NCBI GenBank assembly: GCA_003117195.1
Contig: BDSI01000112.1
Coordinates: 155,422 to 219,421 of the forward strand
Direction: 5' to 3'
From: Eudorina sp. 2006-703-Eu-15
Taxonomy: Eukaryota; Chlorophyta; Chlorophyceae; Chlamydomonadales; Volvocaceae
DNA length: 64,000 nucleotides
In this document: one piece after another, positions 60,901 to 64,000 of the stretch
Position numbering within the stretch: the stretch's first letter is position 1
Layout: each line of letters begins with the position of its first letter
The notes under the pieces: model-generated
The model's input: only the letters and a program-made list of their open reading frames with translations
Told to the model about the DNA's origin: nothing
The model's database searches: none
Program-made: the position numbers and the translations under genes

Positions 60901-62427
60901 CACGTCCTTCAGGTGCGGACGCGGATCCTCCCAGGGGTACGCCCGGGGACCTGCTTCCACACTCCCTGCTTCCGGCCCTGACATCCTGGGGTCTGGCACA
61001 ACTCGGGGGGCTCCCCAAGTCGGCTGACGCGCCGGGTTTGGCGCCCTTCCTTCAGACCTTGGCTCCGCTGCGGCCGGCACTTCCGCACCGGCAGGAAACG
61101 GCGTCACGGGGGCTGCTTCACCGCCCTGGGGGTAGCGGTGCGCTGGCCCCAACAGGCCCCACCTGCCGTCGAGTCCGAGAGGCCCTGGAGCGCGGTCGTC
61201 GTCTGGAACCAGCTCCTGATCCTGAGACTCCTGGCTCCCGCCGCTGCTCCAGGCCGGCAGATGTTCACAGCGTGACGGCCCCACCGCCTGTCCAAGCCTG
61301 TTCAAGCCTGCCCCACCGCCTGCCGGTGATCCTGCTGAGAGCTGCTCCGGGTGCGGGTGCGGGTGCCGCCGGGGGTCCGCCGGGGGAACGTCGACGCGGG
61401 TGAGGATGGTCGGCTGAGCCGGTGCCGCGAAGTGGCCCGCAGTGCCTCTCAGGGCGGCTCGCGGCGGTGCGGCGCGGGCGGGAGGTGCGGCGCTGGCGGC
61501 CCCCGCGGTCCCCGCGGCCGTCGTCGGCCCCGCGGCGGTGTCCGCGACCCCGCCGCTGCCACTCCAGGAGCCACTCGCCAGGGAGGACGACATGGAGGAA
61601 CTGACCCGCCGGTGGCGGGCGGGGCTGCCGCGTCGCGGCACCGGGCCGTCCGGTGTCACTTCTTCGCCCGGCACCTTGGCGATGTATCTGCGGTGAGCGG
61701 GGCGGAGGAGGATCCCAGTGACCGCTAAGGTCCGGTCCGACGGCAATCGCGTGGTCCACTCCCTGTTTCGACATGATGCTTCGCCCCTCCCCTTGCCGTG
61801 AGGTATCCGTGATACAGCCCTTTCGGCCATACATAGACATGGTCACGATGTGGCGATGGGCGCGCTGCGCCATTGGGACAGAGGGGTCCATGAAGGGTGT
61901 GAGGGGCAGCTCACGTACCTCCGCTCGATTTCCGCAAGCTCAGCTTCGAGCGCCGAGAAAAGGTCTGCTTGCGGCATTTCAACAGACTCTGCTAGATGGC
62001 TCTTGGGCGCTTGCTGACATCTAACAGCCTCCTGTGCGCTTGGTTCGAGCCCGTGCGATACCGCCATGTCTGCCGGCGCTGTTGACGCTGGCATTGTCTT
62101 CTCGGGTGTTTCTTTTGGCGGCATGTTCTGGAACCCATGGTACACTGGCTGCTCAAGGAGGAGGTCTGGGATGCGAAAAGCGCTGGTTGCAAACCTTGAC
62201 GCGGCACCCACATTGCATGAGCTGTCGCAGGAGCCCTCAGCATCGGCCCGTTGTGTGAAGTCCTGTTTTGGGTCCAAATATCTTTGGCTACAATGCGGGT
62301 AACTGCCTGGGGCTACCGCGTCTGGAGTCGGCCCGACGACAGTCGCTGGTTCCCATGGGTCGCCGCAGTCGCCACGGAGCAGGAAACTGTCGCCTGAAGA
62401 TTCCAACAAAAGATCAGTAACTTCCAT
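54995..62427 (-). CDS. Large low-complexity protein of unknown function (2305 residues)
   Basis: Three exons from 62427 down, 61919-62427, 57688-61687 and 54995-57403, splice in frame into 2305 residues. Most of it is disordered and rich in Pro, Gln, Gly, Ala and Ser, with polyQ (QQQL repeats at 59092-59164, QQP repeats at 57128-57200) and His runs. Ordered islands are a predicted helix spanning exons 1-2 (LFSALEAELAEIERRY), an Ala/Leu/Glu helix (LALLAEMEELLLATEG), the motif VWPTFDEDWEVQLIRGL near the exon 2 end, LDALERVQLWERLEQLL and a C-terminal helical region (LNWQLALRSLRSQSQAAKVE). No catalytic or membrane domain was recognised. The intact frame over 6.9 kb and clean splice sites support a real gene. 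A scaffold or regulatory role is a guess. Confidence 0.75.
57128..57200. repeat. CTGCGG/CTG triplet run in coding sequence
   Basis: Encodes Gln-Gln-Pro and polyGln on the minus strand within exon 3 of the large gene. It may vary in length between strains. Confidence 0.85.
59092..59164. repeat. 12-bp coding repeat (TAGCTGCTGCTG) giving QQQL
   Basis: Five near-perfect units. On the plus strand TAG recurs in one frame; on the minus strand the gene reads Gln-Gln-Gln-Leu repeats, consistent with its orientation. Confidence 0.9.
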
Positions 62428-62800
62428 TTCCTCAGAGCAGCAACAACCGTCAGGAATTAAATGGGTTCGGTTTCGCTACTTCTAACTCTTATCAGCTCAA
62501 GCATGTAATATCCATTTCTGTTTCATTACGTCATGGTATCAAAATAACAATCAGAAAGTGCTCAATCAAAATATAAGCACAGCGCAAGGAAATGATACAT
62601 CGTCCGGTGCACAGCAAGGGGTTCGGAGTTATGAGTTACAAGGGCGTTGATTCCACGAGGACAATAGATCCTTAGCCTAGGAGAATTTCAGGATGCAACC
62701 ATGGACATTTTCGATTCAGTACGGTGTACGTACTTTTTCGGGCGCGACAGCCAGCTTCGTGTGCAGGCCTAACTTAGGCTTTTAGTTACCACATCCATGA
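62428..62800. promoter_or_regulatory. Divergent spacer between the large gene and the BRCT gene
   Basis: A 373-base AT-rich interval between opposing start codons, presumably a compact bidirectional promoter. No element was recognised. Confidence 0.45.
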
Positions 62801-63708
62801 ATGGCAATCATGAGTTGCCTTTTTGGAATAGGCATTGTGTTTGGAAGCATTTCAGGAAACCCGGGAACGCAGAACGTTGAGAACTTTACGGAGACAGCTT
62901 TAGCCCTTGGAGCAGCTATTCTTTCGCCTCCTGAAGCGTTTCGTGCAAAATACTTTGTTGCAACTAGCGTGCTACGGCTACCCGACGGAAGCGACCCCTA
63001 CCTTGTGAGGCCATCTCCAACTGCAAAAGGGCAAACTGCAGCAAGAGTCAGCGATGCGACTGCCTGTCCTTTCATGTGCAGGAGTGTACGCAGGCTAACC
63101 CCGGCTTGTGCGTTGTTTCGCCGGAGTGGCTGTCGGCGTGCCAAGCTGAGCAGCGTGAGGTCGGTGGCCTCTCCAGCACTGCGTCACTGCGAATCCTGCC
63201 ATATGCGCGTGTAAGCTGAAAAGCTCCATGGGAATTGTCAAAACAAACTCACCATCGTGGCATGCTGCGCAGGTACAACCAGGCCCCTACCTTCTGGGAC
63301 CCTTCACCGGCATCAAGGTCAGCATCACCAACTTCGGCGCCAAGGAGCGCGATGTAGTGGTACAACAGCTGAAGCAGGGAAGCGCCAACTACTCCCCGGA
63401 GCTGTACCGGACTACCACACACCTTGTGGGCAACCGGCCCGGAGGTAACAAGTTCATGTGGGTACAATATCTCCGCAGGTAGCATGCAAATGGTTTCTGC
63501 CGCGGCGCTACCCACGCTTTTGTCCTGCGACCCGCAGACACGCCCAGGGATGGGGCTTGTTTATTGTCCACCACGACTGGGTGGTAGACAGCCTCAAAGC
63601 CGGCCGTCGACTGGACGAGCGCCCCTATCACCTGGAAACGTACACCACGAAGGATGCGACCTCCGCGGGTGTCGCCACGACCGGTGACGGCCAGCGGCAG
63701 CCAAGCAG
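62801..63708 (+). CDS. BRCT-repeat protein, TOPBP1/Dpb11-like (partial, continues past the window)
   Basis: BRCT domains bind phosphopeptides in DNA replication and damage checkpoint complexes. Exons 62801-63004, 63082-63159, 63273-63461 and 63479 to about 63708 join in frame. The first BRCT begins with LFGIGIVFGSISG and FTETALALGAAIL and ends with CVVSPEWLSACQ, which has the conserved Trp. The second starts LGPFTGIKVSITNFGAKE and continues YSPELYRTTTHLV, ending FIVHHDWVVDSLKAGRRLD. Paired BRCTs with the VSPEWL and VHHDWV pattern resemble the N-terminus of TOPBP1 and plant MEI1. The intron between exons 3 and 4 is only 17 bases, and the link before GWGLFIVHHDW is longer than usual, so that part may be mis-spliced. 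The rest lies beyond the right edge. Confidence 0.72.
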
Positions 63709-64000
63709 GTGCGTCGGAAGCTGGGAGTGAAAGTCACACGTTATGTCATGCAGGCAGCTGCGGGCCGGCTGGTGTTTTGGGGCCCTCTGGACTTGGGCTG
63801 TTTTTACTTGTTGACGTCAGCATCGACGCCTCAAACACCCTCCCTGGTCGCGACCGCTAAGCGACCGACGCTGCGCGCGTACACTGCGCAGGACGGTCTC
63901 GTCTGCGCTGGGCGCTGTGCCGTGCCACTCAGGGGGAGGTGATGGCGCAGGCGCGACGGGCGTGTCGGTCCCTGTCAAACAGGCCACTGCAAGCATACGG

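Noticed and set aside
61688..61830. 5' extension of the 4-kb exon of the large gene
   Set aside because: A strong acceptor (ccgcag) at 61688 joins in frame to the ATG-containing exon 61919-62427, so the extra frame is intronic.
62030..62065. GGTTCGAGCCC resembling a tRNA B box
   Set aside because: It falls inside coding exon 1 of the large gene and no matching A box or cloverleaf is present.

Overview
The window is nuclear DNA of a green alga, most likely a volvocine chlorophyte (Chlamydomonas/Volvox-like). The genes are GC-rich and carry many short GT-AG introns. TGTAA, the usual volvocine polyadenylation signal, lies downstream of several stop codons. The proteins include plastid HSP90C, a chlorophyll-dephytylase-like hydrolase and intraflagellar-transport and flagella-type components, so the cell has a plastid and cilia. 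No bacterial or organellar features were seen. Exon models were built by hand from splice sites; where given as complete they keep reading frame at every junction.

Layout, left to right. 1-2.2 kb: mostly featureless, with one weak exon-like ORF and a short tandem repeat. 2.2-2.7 kb (+): TIM10, a small mitochondrial import chaperone in four exons. 4.4-11.8 kb (-): plastid HSP90C in 14 exons, with large GC-rich satellites in its introns. 12.6-14.0 kb (+): Maf/HAM1-type nucleotide pyrophosphatase. 16.3-20.7 and 22.2-25.8 kb (-): two tandem citrate synthase genes with identical exon plans; their 3' halves are almost identical even in introns while their 5' halves have diverged. 27.7-30.6 kb (-): CLD1-like plastid alpha/beta hydrolase. 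31.0-37.5 kb (+): a NIMA-related kinase domain that splices in frame into a complete IFT57 coding region, an apparent NEK-IFT57 fusion. 38-43.8 kb: repeat-rich interval with a two-copy 0.45-kb repeat, a telomere-like motif, a broken ORF, a decayed DIRS-like retroelement and a 40-bp copy of a kinase intron/exon junction. 44.4-45.0 kb (+): MIC10. 45.4-47.0 kb (-): small leucine-rich-repeat protein. 47.5-53.2 kb (+): CLEC16A/TT9 homologue with a long disordered insertion carrying eight DLL-type motifs. 55.0-62.4 kb (-): a 2305-residue low-complexity protein of unknown function. 62.8 kb to the edge (+): BRCT-repeat protein of TOPBP1 type, cut by the window end.

Genes tend to lie head to head over short spacers (HSP90C/Maf, CLD1/NEK-IFT57, LRR/CLEC16A, large protein/BRCT), and convergent pairs have close 3' ends. 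By function the window holds mitochondrial genes (TIM10, two citrate synthases, MIC10), plastid genes (HSP90C, CLD1-like), a cilium gene (NEK-IFT57), endolysosomal trafficking (CLEC16A) and genome maintenance (BRCT protein). There is no operon logic. The most unusual item is the kinase-IFT57 fusion.
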